Part shown: positions 9,557 through 20,250 of the stretch, piece after piece
How the letters are laid out: every line of letters starts with the position of its first letter
Numbering within the stretch: position 1 is the first letter of the stretch
DNA from: Symbiodinium natans
Taxonomy: Eukaryota > Sar > Dinophyceae > Suessiales > Symbiodiniaceae
NCBI GenBank assembly: GCA_905221605.1
Contig: CAJNDS010001680.1
Span: forward strand, 383,501 to 447,500
Length of the DNA: 64,000 nt
Direction: 5' to 3'
Notes under the pieces: generated by a model
The model's database searches: none
The model's input: the letters and a program-made list of their open reading frames with translations, nothing else
Told to the model about the DNA's origin: nothing
Translations under genes and position numbers: made by a program

Positions 9557-10065
9557 TGCGCGGACAAGATCGGCCCTGAAACCGCCAAAAACCCAAACCC
9601 CAAAGTTACATTTTTAATCATCTTGAGCATTAAAAAATCGTTTAATCATTTTCAGCATGAAAAACCCTTAAAAGCTCGCCAGCCCTAAGCCCAAATCCCT
9701 AAACATGAGAGCTTCAGAACTGGGTGGGGGGGGGGCCTGTGAGTAGTTACCTTTGTTGCTGGAAAGGCTTCTCCAGAAAAGGGCTTCAGGGCTGAGGGTT
9801 TAGGGTTAGGGTTCAGGGTGAACAATCGCCCCTATCCTGTTTTGGCATGGGCCGAGCCTGGTTTGGCACCCTAAACCCTAAACCCTAAACCCTAAACCCT
9901 AAACAGTGGGGAGGTGAAACCGAAGCATCAGCCGAGAGTGGAAGACTGGATGCAGGAGCATTTGCGCCTTCGGCTGCTTTCATAAGGGGGCTGAGACCCC
10001 CATGTCCCTTAGTTTGGGGACAACTCCTGAGGGATCTTCATCCTAACCTGCTTAAGAGTAGCTTC

Positions 10066-10270
10066 TTAAGAGCACATTCCTCCTTGATCCAGGCGTGTCG
10101 GAATCTCTATTTTAAAAGCGCCGAGCTTTTCTCCACGTTGGGCCTGTTTTCGTGGAGCATCGTTGCCTTGACTTTCCACTCGAAGCATTAAAACGGCCAT
10201 GAACTCCAGCCCATAGACTCGAGCCAAACAGGCGCCTAGATTGGCAAGCCCCGCCAGAAATCCTTGCAAT
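10066..10270 (-). CDS. Terminal exon-like ORF, minus strand
   Basis: The minus-strand acceptor GGGTTAG (at 10271-10277) looks like a telomere-repeat remnant. The frame is open for 67 codons to TAA and contains GFLAGLANLGACLARVYG (hydrophobic helix) and QGNDAPRKQAQRGEKLG. No family recognised. Confidence 0.42.
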
Positions 10271-10748
10271 CTAACCCTAGGCCCGCAAGAGAGACCAAGC
10301 CCTGGACTGGACTCGTCGTTGTCCTTCAGTGGTATTACATTGAAGCCTACAATGAGGTATGTGAAGCAGGAACCAAAAACCTGAACCTAAACCCTAAACC
10401 CTAAACCTTTAGTAGGGTCTAATGGCCCCCTGCTCCACAGATTCCGATTCCGTTTCAGAAGCCCATTTCTTTGCGATTTAGAATTCAAGGTTTGAGAAAC
10501 AAGGGTTCAAGCTTCTACCACTATTGCTACTTAAAGGACCCCCGCAAAAAAAAAAAAAAAAAAACAATCCCTATGTTGCGCTGACAAAGAACCATATTTG
10601 TTTTTGCTTTGGGCGGTTCTTCAGCAATTCGCAGGCTAGTCTCATGGATTTCCTGGCTGTGCATTGAGTGAAGTGAGTGAGGGCATGGCACCTATCTGGC
10701 CTTGGCACAGAGTCTGGGTTCAAAACAGGGATTCCCTGAATCCTAAAC

Positions 10749-10838
10749 TTGGGATGTTCCCCCTTCTACTAACACCAACAGTCCTTCATAGGGATTAGAA
10801 TCCCTAGTAAGGACTGTCGGCATAAGGGCGAATATCAA
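10749..10838. repeat. Fold-back element, family A, eroded right end
   Basis: Left arm TTGGGATGTTCCCCCTTCTA is intact. The right end has decayed to GGGCGAATATCAA. The inner GGGATTAGAATCCC is palindromic. Confidence 0.6.
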
Positions 10839-11061
10839 AGAGGGAACCGGCGTGCCCGAACCCTGAGCCCTTGACTAGGCAGATCAAACCGGGTTTAGGG
10901 TTAAGGGCTTAGGGTTTAGGGCCTAGGGCTTCCCCTCCCAGCCCAGATGGAAAATGGGGTTTAGGGTTTAGGGTTCAAAGGCTTCCCCTCCCAGCCCAGA
11001 TTCAGATTCAGGGTTTAGGTTCTAGGGTTTAGGGTTTAGGGTTTAGGGTTTAGGGGCGAAG

Positions 11062-11175
11062 ATGGGGGGCCGACGCTCTAGGAATGCCTGGTATCACCGA
11101 GAGCAGCTCGACGAACGATGCCTGGGAGTCAAGTTCCAAATCCCAGGCCGCTGGTCCCAACATTTTAGGTTTTAG
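11062..11175 (+). CDS. Exon-like island, two open frames
   Basis: Between T tracts. The frame from ATG 11062 reads MGGRRSRNAWYHREQLDERC then LGVKFQIPGRWSQHF, and ends at TAG 11173. A second + frame (GITESSSTNDAWESSSKSQ) is also open. The first has the more protein-like composition. Confidence 0.38.
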   Translation: MGGRRSRNAWYHREQLDERCLGVKFQIPGRWSQHFRF

Positions 11176-11219
11176 GGTCGAGGGTTTAGGGTTTAGGGTT
11201 TAGGGTTAACTTTGCTAAG

Positions 11220-11255
11220 GATGCAGGAGAGCGAAAGATCTGGGGAATGTTGAAG
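11220..11255 (+). CDS. Microexon with strong donor
   Basis: Acceptor TTTGCTAAG at 11211-11219, 12 codons in phase (DAGERKIWGMLK), and the donor GTAAGGGTTTAGG at 11256, which runs straight into a telomere-type unit. The exon might begin a little earlier (NFAK...). Confidence 0.42.
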
Positions 11256-11342
11256 GTAAGGGTTTAGGCTGCCAGAGGTTGGGGTTTACAGGTTTTTAGT
11301 TTCCCGACCCTCAAGCAATTGCTTCTTGTGTGTGCGTATGTC

Positions 11343-12007
11343 TGTATATATATATACATATGTATGTAGAGCTATCTGTATATATATATATATATATGTG
11401 TAGAGCTATCTATCTGTCTATCTCTAACTAGAGGAAGCTAAAGCTTGCTGATTTGTAGCGTTTGGGCTTGCAGGGTAAGACCTCTAGGCCCCCCAACAAA
11501 GACGCATAGCTGAGTTTGAGATTCGAGCTTTGCGGCTTCGTGCTGAAGGTCCTGTGTATCTAAGGGCAGTTTCATGGCCCCTTACTAGGATGAACGGGGC
11601 TCCCGGCTTAAGAGCCCATAGTAAGGGACCATGAAACTACCCTAAGGGGTGTAGAAAATGAAGCGATCCTTTGCTTTTCTGAGAGTGAACATGAAGGCTT
11701 TTGGAGGATGGCGCTTGCGTTTGCCGTGCGAAGGCCTCACACAAAGAGGGTTTAGGGCTTAGGGCTTAGGGCTTAGGGTTTAGGGTTTATGGTTTAGGGT
11801 GTAGGGTTGAGGGTTTAGGGTTTAGGGCTACAAGTCGTTAGAGGGTCCCAGCCTTGAGGTTATAGGTATCGTACCTTGGACTACAAGCCCCCTCGGCTCT
11901 TGTTCGTAAGTGGGGCCGGCAGACAGCTAGAAGCTCCTTACAAAGCTTCCCATATATGTATATGTGTACATCTATTTATTTGTATAAATATAAATAAATA
12001 AATATAA

Positions 12008-12039
<32 letters not shown>

Positions 12040-12052
12040 ATACAGATGTATA
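11343..12052. repeat. AT microsatellites and family D fold-back
   Basis: (TA)n-rich tracts lie at 11343-11400 and 11944-12052. Between them, 11560-11647 is a fold-back element: left CTAAGGGCAGTTTCATGGCC, right reverse complement CCTTAGGGTAGTTTCATGGT. A related element is at 21123-21262. ITS tracts occur at 11748-11830. Confidence 0.65.
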
Positions 12053-12163
12053 CACACAACTTCCGTGAAGACATGCGCACCTCCCCTCAAGTAACCCCTA
12101 AACACTAATCCCTAGACCCCAAACGCTAATTAAACCCTAAACCCTAAACCCTACTCACATCTA

Positions 12164-12281
12164 CCCATGAAAGGCTTGGGTGCCACCTTCGTCGCCGGGG
12201 AGCTGTGCATGCGTGGCATAGTGGACGGTGCAGTTGGGCAGGCCGAAGTTGGGCAATCCGAGCAGGCGCTTGAGAGACATT
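12164..12281 (-). CDS. Exon-like island, strand ambiguous
   Basis: Between C and T tracts. Minus frame: ATG at 12281, MSLKRLLGLPNFGLPNCTVH and onward for 39 codons to TAG. Plus frame equally open: GLGATFVAGELCMRGIVDG. The island is probably coding, but I cannot choose the strand. Confidence 0.33.
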
Positions 12282-12773
12282 TAGGGGTTAGGGTTTAGGG
12301 TTAGGCACTTTAGGGACCGAGAGCTCAGTAGGGTTCGGGTTTAGGGTTTCTCAGTTCGGCTGCCCAAAAAAACTTTAAGGGTGAACATACGTTTGATGGT
12401 AGTCAGGACCCTTGTGGGCGTTCAGGTGCATTTCCCGAATTAAGAGGAATAACCCATGGGTCTTCCCTTGGCCTTTGACCCTCACACTTACGTTTTAGGG
12501 TTTCAGGGTTTAGGGTTTAGGGCGCTGCCCACCGCCTAGGCGATAGTCTTGAGGTACTGCAAAAGGGGGAGAACTACCCTGAGAGCAAGAGGCCGTAGAC
12601 AGTACTCTAAACAAGGCTCTAACCACTTCTAGCTATAGCCTCCAAACCCTAAACCCTAAACTCGGCAAAAAGCCCTAAACTCGCTTTGAACCCTGCACGC
12701 TTAAAAAACCTAGAAACCCCTGAAACTCTCGACCGGAGCTGTCCCAAAAGCTGCTTTGTAAGGGGGCATAGGG

Positions 12774-13030
12774 GGTTTAGGGTTTAGGGTTTGGGGTTTG
12801 GGGTTTAGGGTTTAGGGTTTAGGGTTTAGGGTTTAGTAGGGTTTGGGGTTTAGGGGTTTAGGCTTTAGGGTTTAGGGATAAACCCTACACCCCCAAGCCT
12901 GGTGCTGTTGATTTGAGGGTTTAGGGGCAGTTGGCTTCAGCATCCAAGTCAGGGTTGTAGGAAATAGGGTTTAGGGTTAAGTTAAGGGTTTAGGGTTTAG
13001 GCTGAAGAAGGGTTTAGGGTTTCAATGGTT
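12774..13030. repeat. ITS arrays (TTTAGGG, TTTGGGG)
   Basis: About 13 units at 12774-12875, with shorter tracts to 13025. Confidence 0.85.
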
Positions 13031-13120
13031 CCGTGCCTCAACATGTCAGGATTACAACCTCCTCATGCAGATGGAGCTGCGAACTCTCATTCCCGAATGC
13101 TGAAGACTCTTTGTGGTGCT

Positions 13121-13360
13121 TTACTGTGACTTTACATCTTTAGCCTTTTTGGGTTTATTGGGTTTCATAATAGGGCAGCTAAAAGTTTCTTTTTTTGCTA
13201 CCCTCCTAAGTGCAGCCAAGGATTTTCCAAATTTGCTCCAGCTTGGGGATGCAGAGCAGTGGCGGTCTTCCGCAGTCACTGTCTTTTCGGTTGAAACGCG
13301 GTGATCATCGTTGCGTGCAAGTGTGGTGGCAGCTCGTGCTGACCTCGTAGCGCACGCCAT
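13121..13360 (-). CDS. Small basic protein, 79 aa
   Basis: Complete ORF from ATG 13360 to TAA 13121. The middle reads SPSWSKFGKSLAALRRVAKK and the tail is lysine-rich (KPNKPKKAKDVKSQ). The opposite strand is open too and rich in F and L, as expected of an antisense shadow of lysine codons. No family recognised. Confidence 0.38.
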   Translation of the reverse strand: MACATRSARAATTLARNDDHRVSTEKTVTAEDRHCSASPSWSKFGKSLAALRRVAKKETFSCPIMKPNKPKKAKDVKSQ

Positions 13361-13687
13361 CCTGGCACGCGCATTTTTAGACGGCTCGAGCTCCGATCTG
13401 AGTTCGTGCCCATAAGCCGTTTGATTGTCTCGGGAGGCCCTTGGGACAGTTTTTCCCTTAATCCCTAAGCCCTAAACTCTAAGCCCTAAACCCTAAACCC
13501 TTTATTGGCTTAAGAGGAACATCTTCAGGAATGTTTTTTTTCAGAGGGTTCTAAGGGCCATCCGAGTTGTATCAAGGAAGACCACGATGAATCTGAGGTA
13601 AAATGCCTAGCACAAAGTGTTATGAAGGTTTCACCCTTACCTGCACCTATCGCAGGTAAGCATGTCCTGCCAGTTTTCTGCGCATCA

Positions 13688-13855
13688 ATGTGGGGGGGTT
13701 TCCGAAATTAGGGGGTACCTTCAGACTTCAGAGGCCTAGATGTAAAAAGGGGTACCTTATGGGGGGGTCCTTGTTATGAGGAAATCCTACTACTTGGGGG
13801 TCTTGGGGGTCTATATTAGGGGTCCCTTTTTTTTCGCAAACCCCCATGTGGCCTG
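13688..13855. repeat. Fold-back element, family E
   Basis: Left GGGGGGGTTTCCGAAATTAG, right reverse complement ATGGGGGTTTGCGAAAAAAA, with GGGGTACC and AGGAAATCCTACTA inside. Relatives at about 19672, 28015, 33950 and 39050 share the GGGGGTTTnCGAAA arm and the ATCCTAC-TTTGGGGATCTATA core. Confidence 0.55.
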
Positions 13856-14070
13856 AATATGCCTGCTGGCCAGAAATGGCCCTAAACCCTTAACCCTACA
13901 CACTAAACCCTAATCAGATTCTCCCAAGATGTCCCTTCTACTACCTTACGGACCTATAGAAAGGATCCCCAGAACCCAAATCTACAACCTTAAGGGTCCA
14001 ACCTAAATCCTAAGCCCTAAACTCGTAAACCCTAAACCCTGAACCCTAAACCCTAAACCCTGAACCGGTG

Positions 14071-14185
14071 GAATGCCTTCCGAAATGTCCGGTGACGTAT
14101 TTCGGGGCGACTCGCGCCATGGCGAGTGAAGTGGCGCAAAAAGAGTGTGCACGCGCTCGTGGGTGGAGGCAGCGGGCCAAGCACG
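14071..14185 (+). CDS. Exon-like island ending at GTAACTTAGGG
   Basis: Directly after CCCTAAACCCTGAACC and directly before a T array. The + frame is open for 38 codons: ECLPKCPVTYFGATRAMASE then VAQKECARARGWRQRAKH. Donor GTAACT at 14186. A clear acceptor at the left edge is lacking, so the true start may be an internal AG. Confidence 0.45.
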
Positions 14186-14188
14186 GTA

Positions 14189-14252
14189 ACTTAGGGTTTA
14201 GGGTTTAGGGTTTAGGGTTTAGGGTTTAGGGTTTAGGGTTTAGGGTTTAGGG
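14189..14252. repeat. Interstitial telomeric array (TTTAGGG)n
   Basis: Nine clean units. Confidence 0.95.
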
Positions 14253-14599
14253 CGACAGCGCAGGACTGGCCACCTATGGCCACCAGGGAAACAGCAACGA
14301 TAACACAAACAAATAGCCCCCCCCCCCCTCCTTCCCCCCCCCCAAAAAAAAAACAGCATCGTCATTGGACACAACCACATCACAGGTTGCAGCATGTAGG
14401 GTCCCTTTGCCGAAGGGGCGCCCTAAACCCTAAAACCTAAACCCTAAACCCTAAACCCTGAAGCTGCAAGGGGCAAGATGGAGTTGAGCCCACTCTATCC
14501 TCTTGTTTTTTTTGTCAGGTTAAACCCCCAATAAGGAATAGACATGATCATTTTTAATATTTTTTACATGTTTGGTCAGATGAAATTCCCAAAAAGGAA

Positions 14600-14846
14600 T
14601 ATAAATTACCCTAAACCCTAAACCCTAAACCCTAAACCCTAAACCCTATTTTAAATGTAAGCCCGACAAACAGTATCGAGGGTAGGCCTGGAGCCGCCGA
14701 ACCTTCAAACCCGAAACTAGGGTTTTAGGGGTTTTAGGGGTTTTTTGGGGGTTTAGGGGTTTTTTAGGGGTTTAGGGGTTTAGGGGTTTAGGGGTTTAGG
14801 GGTTTAGGGGTTTAGGGGTTTAGGGGTTTAGGGGTTTAGGGGTTTG
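14600..14846. repeat. ITS arrays: CCCTAAA then TTTAGGGG octamer block
   Basis: Six CCCTAAA at 14609-14648. About 13 TTTAGGGG units at 14750-14846 preceded by GGGTTTT variants. Confidence 0.9.
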
Positions 14847-14848
14847 TG

Positions 14849-14907
14849 ATGGAATTGATGCCACGAGAGCATTGCAGTTGTTCAGGCCTGACATGCACGG
14901 AGCACCT
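14849..14907 (+). CDS. Exon copy X1 (QLFRPD motif)
   Basis: Follows the TTTAGGGG array. The + frame reads DATRALQLFRPDMHGAP and then a possible donor GTGAGA at 14908. A diverged copy lies at 52286-52345 (MPPEKRMQFFRPDTRSP followed by GTGGAA). Shared DNA includes CAGTTnTTCAGGCCTGAC. Conservation of the frame in both copies supports a duplicated exon. Confidence 0.5.
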
Positions 14908-15080
14908 GTGAGAGAGAGAGGGCTTAGGGTGTGGGATTTAGGGTTCAGGCCTTTTGACTGTCTTCTGTTCGGGAAGAGAAAACAGTTATGCACTTTTTTT
15001 CAACTGTGTCTCACAATTTACCAAAAACCGCAGTATATAGGGGTGTTGTTGGTCCATATTTCCAGGGTAAGTAGCACTTG

Positions 15081-15145
15081 TCTAAACCCTAAACCCTAAA
15101 CCCTAAACCCTAAACCCTAAACCCTAAACCCTAAACCCTAAACCC
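15081..15145. repeat. Interstitial telomeric array (CCCTAAA)n
   Basis: Nine units. Confidence 0.95.
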
Positions 15146-15337
15146 CTTTTTTTGGAAGCCCTGCCTTCGGTTCAGGGATGGAGAGGACATCTCCGTTTCC
15201 GGCATCTATAGCCGAGGCTTGGTCTAAGTGCTTTGGGGATTGAGGGTTTCGGGCTTCGGGCTTCGGGCTTCGGGTTCAGGGACTATAGGCCCCGAACCTA
15301 GAATCCCTAAACCCTAAACCCTAAACCCTAAACCTTG

Positions 15338-15422
15338 CTGGATTTGGACAAAAACACGTGGCTCGCACTTGCCATGTCGAGCCCGGTAGTGCCATGCATC
15401 CGCAGCCTGAAAGCCCCCTGGG
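15338..15422 (+). CDS. Exon-like island
   Basis: Sits between four CCCTAAA units and a T tract. The + frame reads LDLDKNTWLALAMSSPVVPC then IRSLKAPW. The donor at 15423 is GTTTAGGG. No AG lies at the left edge, so the 5' boundary is unclear. Two other + frames are also open. Confidence 0.38.
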
Positions 15423-15820
15423 GTTTAGGGTTTAGGGTTCAGGGTTCAGGGTTTAGGGAAAAGAAGCGCTGCTGAAATGCTACAACCCTTTCCGAACCTT
15501 AAAGCCTTAGAACAAAAACCTGCAAGCCCTGAACCCTATTCTAAGCCCTAAAAGACCTGAATACCTAAAACCCTGAAACCTCAAAGCCTTCAGCGAACTC
15601 CTAAAGATCCCGGACTCCGAAAGCCCTACAATTCCTAATTTCTCATCGCTGAAGCCCCTAGAACCTAAGTACCCAAGCCCTAGAACCCAAAGCAACCCTG
15701 TAAACTTATAAGCTATAAACCCTAAACCCAAAATACCACTCTCTCGAGAAGCCCAAATGCCCCACATGCCCCCCAAAAGCCCCGAAACCCTAAAACCCTG
15801 CCTTGAACCCTTGGAGGGCT

Positions 15821-15920
15821 AGGGTTTAGGGTTTAGGGTTTAGGGTTTAGGGTTTAGGGTTTAGGGTTTAGGGTTTAGGGTTTAGGGTTTAGGGTTTAGG
15901 GTTTAGGGTTTAGGGTTTAG
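15821..15920. repeat. Interstitial telomeric array (TTTAGGG)14
   Basis: Clean array; followed by a 110-bp GC-rich piece and then a C array at 16035-16087. Confidence 0.97.
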
Positions 15921-16034
15921 CAGGGGTTGCTGGGATGTTGCGGTCTTCCGGTCCGACAGGCCATGTGGTGCCAAGCGAAGGCTCCGGGAACTGGGCCTTG
16001 GGCTCCGGAAGTTTGGGTGTGGCAAGGTTAGGTA

Positions 16035-16087
16035 ACCCTAAACCCTAAACCCTAAACCCTAAACCCTAAACCCTAAACCCTAAACCT
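16035..16087. repeat. Interstitial telomeric array (CCCTAAA)n
   Basis: Seven units. With the array at 15821 it forms an inverted pair around 15923-16030, which is open in one frame (VAGMLRSSGPTGHVVPSEG). Confidence 0.93.
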
Positions 16088-16149
16088 AGGGTTTAGGAAG
16101 TTTAGGTTTAGCCCCAAACCCTAAACGGCCCCTGGAGAGGCCCGGAAAC

Positions 16150-16277
16150 TCTGAAGTTTCCAGAGAGGAGCAGCAGTAGCAGTAGCAGTAGCCATAGCAG
16201 TGGTGGTGGTGGTAGTAGCAACTCCCAGTCGTCGTCGTACTCATCCTCCTCCTCGTCGTCGTAGTAGTCTAAGCAGC

Positions 16278-16370
<93 letters not shown>

Positions 16371-16372
16371 CT
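16150..16372. repeat. (AGC/AGT/GGT)n trinucleotide tract
   Basis: Interrupted AGC/AGT repeats, then about 31 uninterrupted AGT units at 16277-16369. The long Ser-rich or Leu-rich ORFs across it follow from the repeat. Confidence 0.93.
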
Positions 16373-16796
16373 TAGCAGCAGTAGTAGTAACAGCGGTTTC
16401 GGCTTATCTAGCAGCGGTTCAGAACCTACTGGCCTCCTGCGGCCTCCTGGCTTAAGACTTAGTTTCCTTAAAGAGTGTCGTCGACGGAGAGAGAAGCGCA
16501 GCGTGCCCTCGACACAAGAAGCCCAAGTGCCCAAAACCCGCCGAAGGCATGGGAAAGCCGTCCACGCCTTGGCACCCCCCCCTGGACCTTAAACACGGTA
16601 CAAACCTTTCTGCTTTGAGCTTCTAGGCGCCCTAGAGATCGCAGGAGGCCATTTGAGGGTTTGTGTGAAAAAAGGGTTTAGATGTTGAAAAGAGCGGCGC
16701 CTTCTAATGTTACACGAGCTTTATAAATCTGGCTGGTGTTCAGCGTCAAGTCCCTATGCCCTAAAGTCCCTAAGTAAGCCCGAAACCCGAAACCGC

Positions 16797-17042
16797 CGAA
16801 ACCCTAAACCCTAAACCCTAAACCCTAAACCCTAAACCCTAAACCCTAAACCCTAAAGAAAAGAACAAACCCCTATTCTCAAGAGAAGCCCAATTGCCAC
16901 GTCCAGGTTCATTTGGCTTTGGAGTGTTTGAGGCACCCACAGGATCTAGGGTTTTCGGTTTGCGGCTTAGTAGGGCTTAGGGCTTAGGGCTTAGGGTTTG
17001 GGGTTTAGGGTTTAGGGTTTAGGGTTTAGGGTTTAGGGTTTG
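16797..17042. repeat. ITS pair: (CCCTAAA)8 and (GGGCTTA/TTTAGGG)n
   Basis: C array at 16797-16857; T array at 16970-17042. The 110 bp between is unassigned. Confidence 0.88.
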
Positions 17043-17238
17043 GCCATTTTGGAAGGATATGGGCCTTAGGGTTAAATAAGAGCTTTTAGGGCGCCGGATT
17101 CAGTGCCGCGTCTTGAGGTTGAGGGTTTTTTGGGGTTTCATCCCCCGAGCTTCCTCAGAGGTCGATGGCATCTGAGTTCGCTTTTTGGGGGGGCTTTATT
17201 AACGTTTAAAAACGGTAATCCTAAATACGTAAAAAACA

Positions 17239-17243
<5 letters not shown>

Positions 17244-17286
<43 letters not shown>
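17244..17286. repeat. Poly(A) run of 43
   Basis: Uninterrupted A run after CGTAAAAAACAAAATT. It could mark a retroposed cDNA or simple slippage. No target-site duplication was identified. Confidence 0.9.
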
Positions 17287-17288
<2 letters not shown>

Positions 17289-17377
17289 AGGCGTTTGTTA
17301 ACGTTAAAAAAACCCTAACTGGAGCGCAATGGGCCTTAGTAATCGGCGTTTCTGTGACTTTGCTGTGAAAAGAACCG

Positions 17378-17692
17378 TAAACCCCAAACCCTAAACCCTA
17401 AACCCCAAACCCTAAACCCCAAACCCTAAGCCCCAAACCCTAAACCCTAATCCCTAAGCCCCAAACCCTAAACCCTAAACCCTAAACCCTAAACCCTAAA
17501 CCCTAAACCCAAAGGCTCAAAAGAGCTCTGGAGGCCTTGGACCCCAAAGGAGCTCTCGGGTCCCGCGGTGTGGCTTAGGGCTTAGGGCTTAGGGCTTAGG
17601 GCTTAGGGCTTAGGGCTTAGGGCTTAGGGCTTAGGGCTTAGGGCTTAGGGCTTAGGGCTTAGGGTTTAGGGTTTAGGGTTTAGGGTTTAGGG
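17378..17692. repeat. ITS arrays: CCCTAAA/CCCCAAA then TTAGGGC block
   Basis: 17378-17511 alternates CCCTAAA, CCCCAAA and CCCTAAG units. 17571-17664 is 13 perfect TTAGGGC units, turning into TTTAGGG to 17692. The variant block is homogeneous, implying local amplification. Confidence 0.95.
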
Positions 17693-17877
17693 AACCCGAA
17701 ACCCCAAACCCCAAACCCTGCCACTGCCACCCTTCAACAGCACGAGCTTGGAAAAAATGACAACCTTAAGACCATCTAGGACCCGAGACCCCAGACGGTT
17801 TACGGTCTAGAGCAATCCTAATCTAAAGCTTGAATTCCTCTGGAGCAGAAGGCTTGCGCAGTAAAACCTAAAACTGG

Positions 17878-17966
17878 CTGGTTCTTAGTAGGGAATGAGG
17901 GAATGTGGGCCCTATAAAAACCCTTTAAGGGATTCTATAGGGCCCTCATTCCCTACTAAGAACCAG
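17878..17966. repeat. Fold-back element, family C, copy 2
   Basis: Arms CTGGTTCTTAGTAGGGAATG and its perfect reverse complement, then GAGGG and GGGCCCTATA on both arms, centred on CCCTTTAAGGG. Total 89 bp, nearly a full hairpin. Same family as 4963-5083. Confidence 0.8.
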
Positions 17967-18179
17967 GGAGAAAAAGGGTTCAAGACCACGGGTCCATTCT
18001 TCAAACCCACAGTGCACGGTATCCACACGGGGCATACCCGCACGGAAGAAAGTCAGAGAGGACCCCAGAAAGGCCTTTTATTCTAGACCTGCTCTAGGAA
18101 CTCCCATTTTCGAGATCACTAGTTTCCAGTTCCCTTGAGCTTCGGCCACCTCGATCCTTTCCTTTCGGAAGCCAGCCCC

Positions 18180-18325
18180 CTTTTGCCCCAGGCGATCCTT
18201 CGCAAACTTTAACTCCATGAGTGTTAGGGATCCTTTTTACTTTTTGGGTTATGGGCTTTCTTATATATGAACAAAAAGGATCCTTTTTTCAGTTAAGGCC
18301 ATAGAAACGCATTTGGGGCAAACAG
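18180..18325. repeat. Fold-back element, unassigned family
   Basis: Outer arms TTTTGCCCCAGGCG and reverse complement GTTTGCCCCAAATGC. Inner arms GGATCCTTTTT / AAAAAGGATCC. Confidence 0.5.
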
Positions 18326-18329
18326 GCTT

Positions 18330-19240
18330 TGGTTCAGGATTTTTGGGCCATTCTAGCTGCTACTGTTTCTGAGCTTTGGGCAACCCTGAACCCTAAACCC
18401 TAAACCCTAAACCAGTTTAGGGGGACGGTTTAGACGCGCTTGACATTGGAGGTCCGGGTGAGCTTCGGCTTCGCAGAATACTTGGCCTTTGACTGGTCAG
18501 AGTCCTGGATGTTAGGGTTTATGGCTTAGGGCTTAGGGTTTAGGGTTTAGCCAAAGCCACCAGTCGAGTAAGTAGCCTTTCAATCTGTTTCTCGGGAAAT
18601 ATTCCTGGTTTTCTGTGGCAGAGAAGCAACTACAATGCCGTGGTCTAGGTGTAGCCTGTTTAGGATACCGTGAATCTTAGCTCTGAGGGTTTTCCTTTCG
18701 GGGTTTGCCCTGCCTGTCCTACCGGTCATCCCGAAGGTTGTAACTTTATCTTGAGCGCTTTACACCCCAAAACCCCAAAACCCTTAATCCCTTCCTACCT
18801 GTTACCTTGAGCAGCTTATACATAAGCAAGGGCCACAGTAACCTTTTCAAGGGTATGTAGGCTTCTCAACCCTCAACCCCAAAATCCCCAGATGCACTGA
18901 AACTCCAAGGCCTCCTCCTCTCAATCAGAAGCCCGAACCATATACCTCCAGGTAGGCAAGTCATACGTACTCCAGGGGGCTCAAGTCTACAACTACTGCC
19001 TTTCTAGGGCAATGTGGAGCCTTAGGGTAAAGGTGTGTTCCGCTTCAGGTCCGGCCTGTGCTGGCTTTGGCCTGAACATTGTGAATGTGACACATTAAGT
19101 AGAGAAGGTTTAGGGTTTAGGGTTTCGGGTTTACGATTTAGGGTTAACCAAGCTTGTAGTCGTGAAAGTACGACTCAGTGTGATCACACGTGCACGAATC
19201 TTGCCGAGCTGTAAGATTACGAGGCTGATTGAGGCCCCAT
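18330..19240. other. Mostly unassigned, sparse ITS
   Basis: Short C tract at 18383-18412 and T tracts at 18515-18550 and 19109-19145. Otherwise unique DNA without a supported exon. Confidence 0.5.
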
Positions 19241-19248
19241 TTTTGAAC

Positions 19249-19525
19249 TTACTTGGCATTGGGCCGTAAGATCTCATCCCGGAAGCTGCAACTCCCCCCC
19301 CCCCGCGCCAGCCCTCTCTCTACCTCGACTAGGCACGAGCAACGGCTCGCGCGACGCGAGCCATGGGCAAGGTGGGCTACCCTCAGAAGGTTTTCAGGGA
19401 GGGTGGCTGTTGGATTGTCGTTCTTCGTCAACATGAGGCAAAATGGTGTCCTTGCGGCCGCGAATGATACGGCTTTTGTGAAGCGGGGGGACGAGCCCAG
19501 AGGCAAAAGGGTCCCTACATGGTAG
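19249..19525 (-). CDS. Possible coding segment, strand ambiguous
   Basis: Unique DNA without ITS, open on both strands: minus 19249-19506 (contains LTKNDNPTATLPENLLRVAH) and plus 19253-19525 (contains FFVNMRQNGVLAAANDTAF). GC-rich. No splice sites or family found. Confidence 0.28.
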
Positions 19526-19539
19526 GGTACCTACCGCAA

Positions 19540-20250
19540 TTCCCCATTTAGCTACGAAAAGGGTTGCGGTTTAGGTATTGGACTGCCCGGGATTCAAGAA
19601 GCAGACAACTCTGAACAGCATGCGAGCCATGAGACCTTCATGCCACACACCCACAATGAATGGCGGATTTCAGTATATGGGGGTTTCCGGGGAGGTCCTT
19701 GGAATTCTTTTCTATTTTGGGGTATGAAAGGGGTACCCTATGTTGGGAAATACCCATAGGATAAAGCGCGGCTCTTTTTCAACAAGCTGCATGACCCAGA
19801 TCTTGTAAATCTGTTGAAGAAGTTCGCCCTTGGAGCGACCACCTGCCCAAAGGTATATCGCTTACTCGGCATTAAGAGATGTTCCGGCTCCCGGCGCAGA
19901 TTCGTGGCGCCTCGCGCAGATTCTAGTTTCGGCGACGGTGCCCACAGAGTCCATGTACCCATACCATATACACTTGGGCCGTCAAAAGGGGTCCCTATGC
20001 AGTAGCGCTAGAACCCAAACACATACACACATCGGCACATGAACCCTTGGGGCTATGCTGAATGTTGGAGGTTAGGGTTCATGCTTGTTAACGGCGAAAA
20101 TGCCGTCCAGGCTGCTGCAGTTGCTGGTGGGGATCAACCTAAGGCGTCCGAAGCTCAGCATTGCGTTGAACGTTCAGGAGGTGTACTGGAATTGCATCTC
20201 AGGCCAGAAGTCCCTGATAGTAGAGTCCGGGGTGCCCTCCTTGTGTAATC
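19540..20250. other. Unique DNA with a possible family E fold-back
   Basis: 19672-19760 resembles family E (GGGGGTTTCCGG...GGGGTACCC). Short open frames on both strands continue to 20250, where a C tract begins. I could not choose among them. Confidence 0.35.

Noticed and set aside
16200-16592. 130-codon serine-rich ORF and its leucine-rich antisense.
   Set aside because: Produced by the (AGT)n microsatellite.
17041-17065. Dinoflagellate spliced-leader remnant (GGCCATTTTGG).
   Set aside because: Only a short core matches and the following GGCTCAAG is absent.
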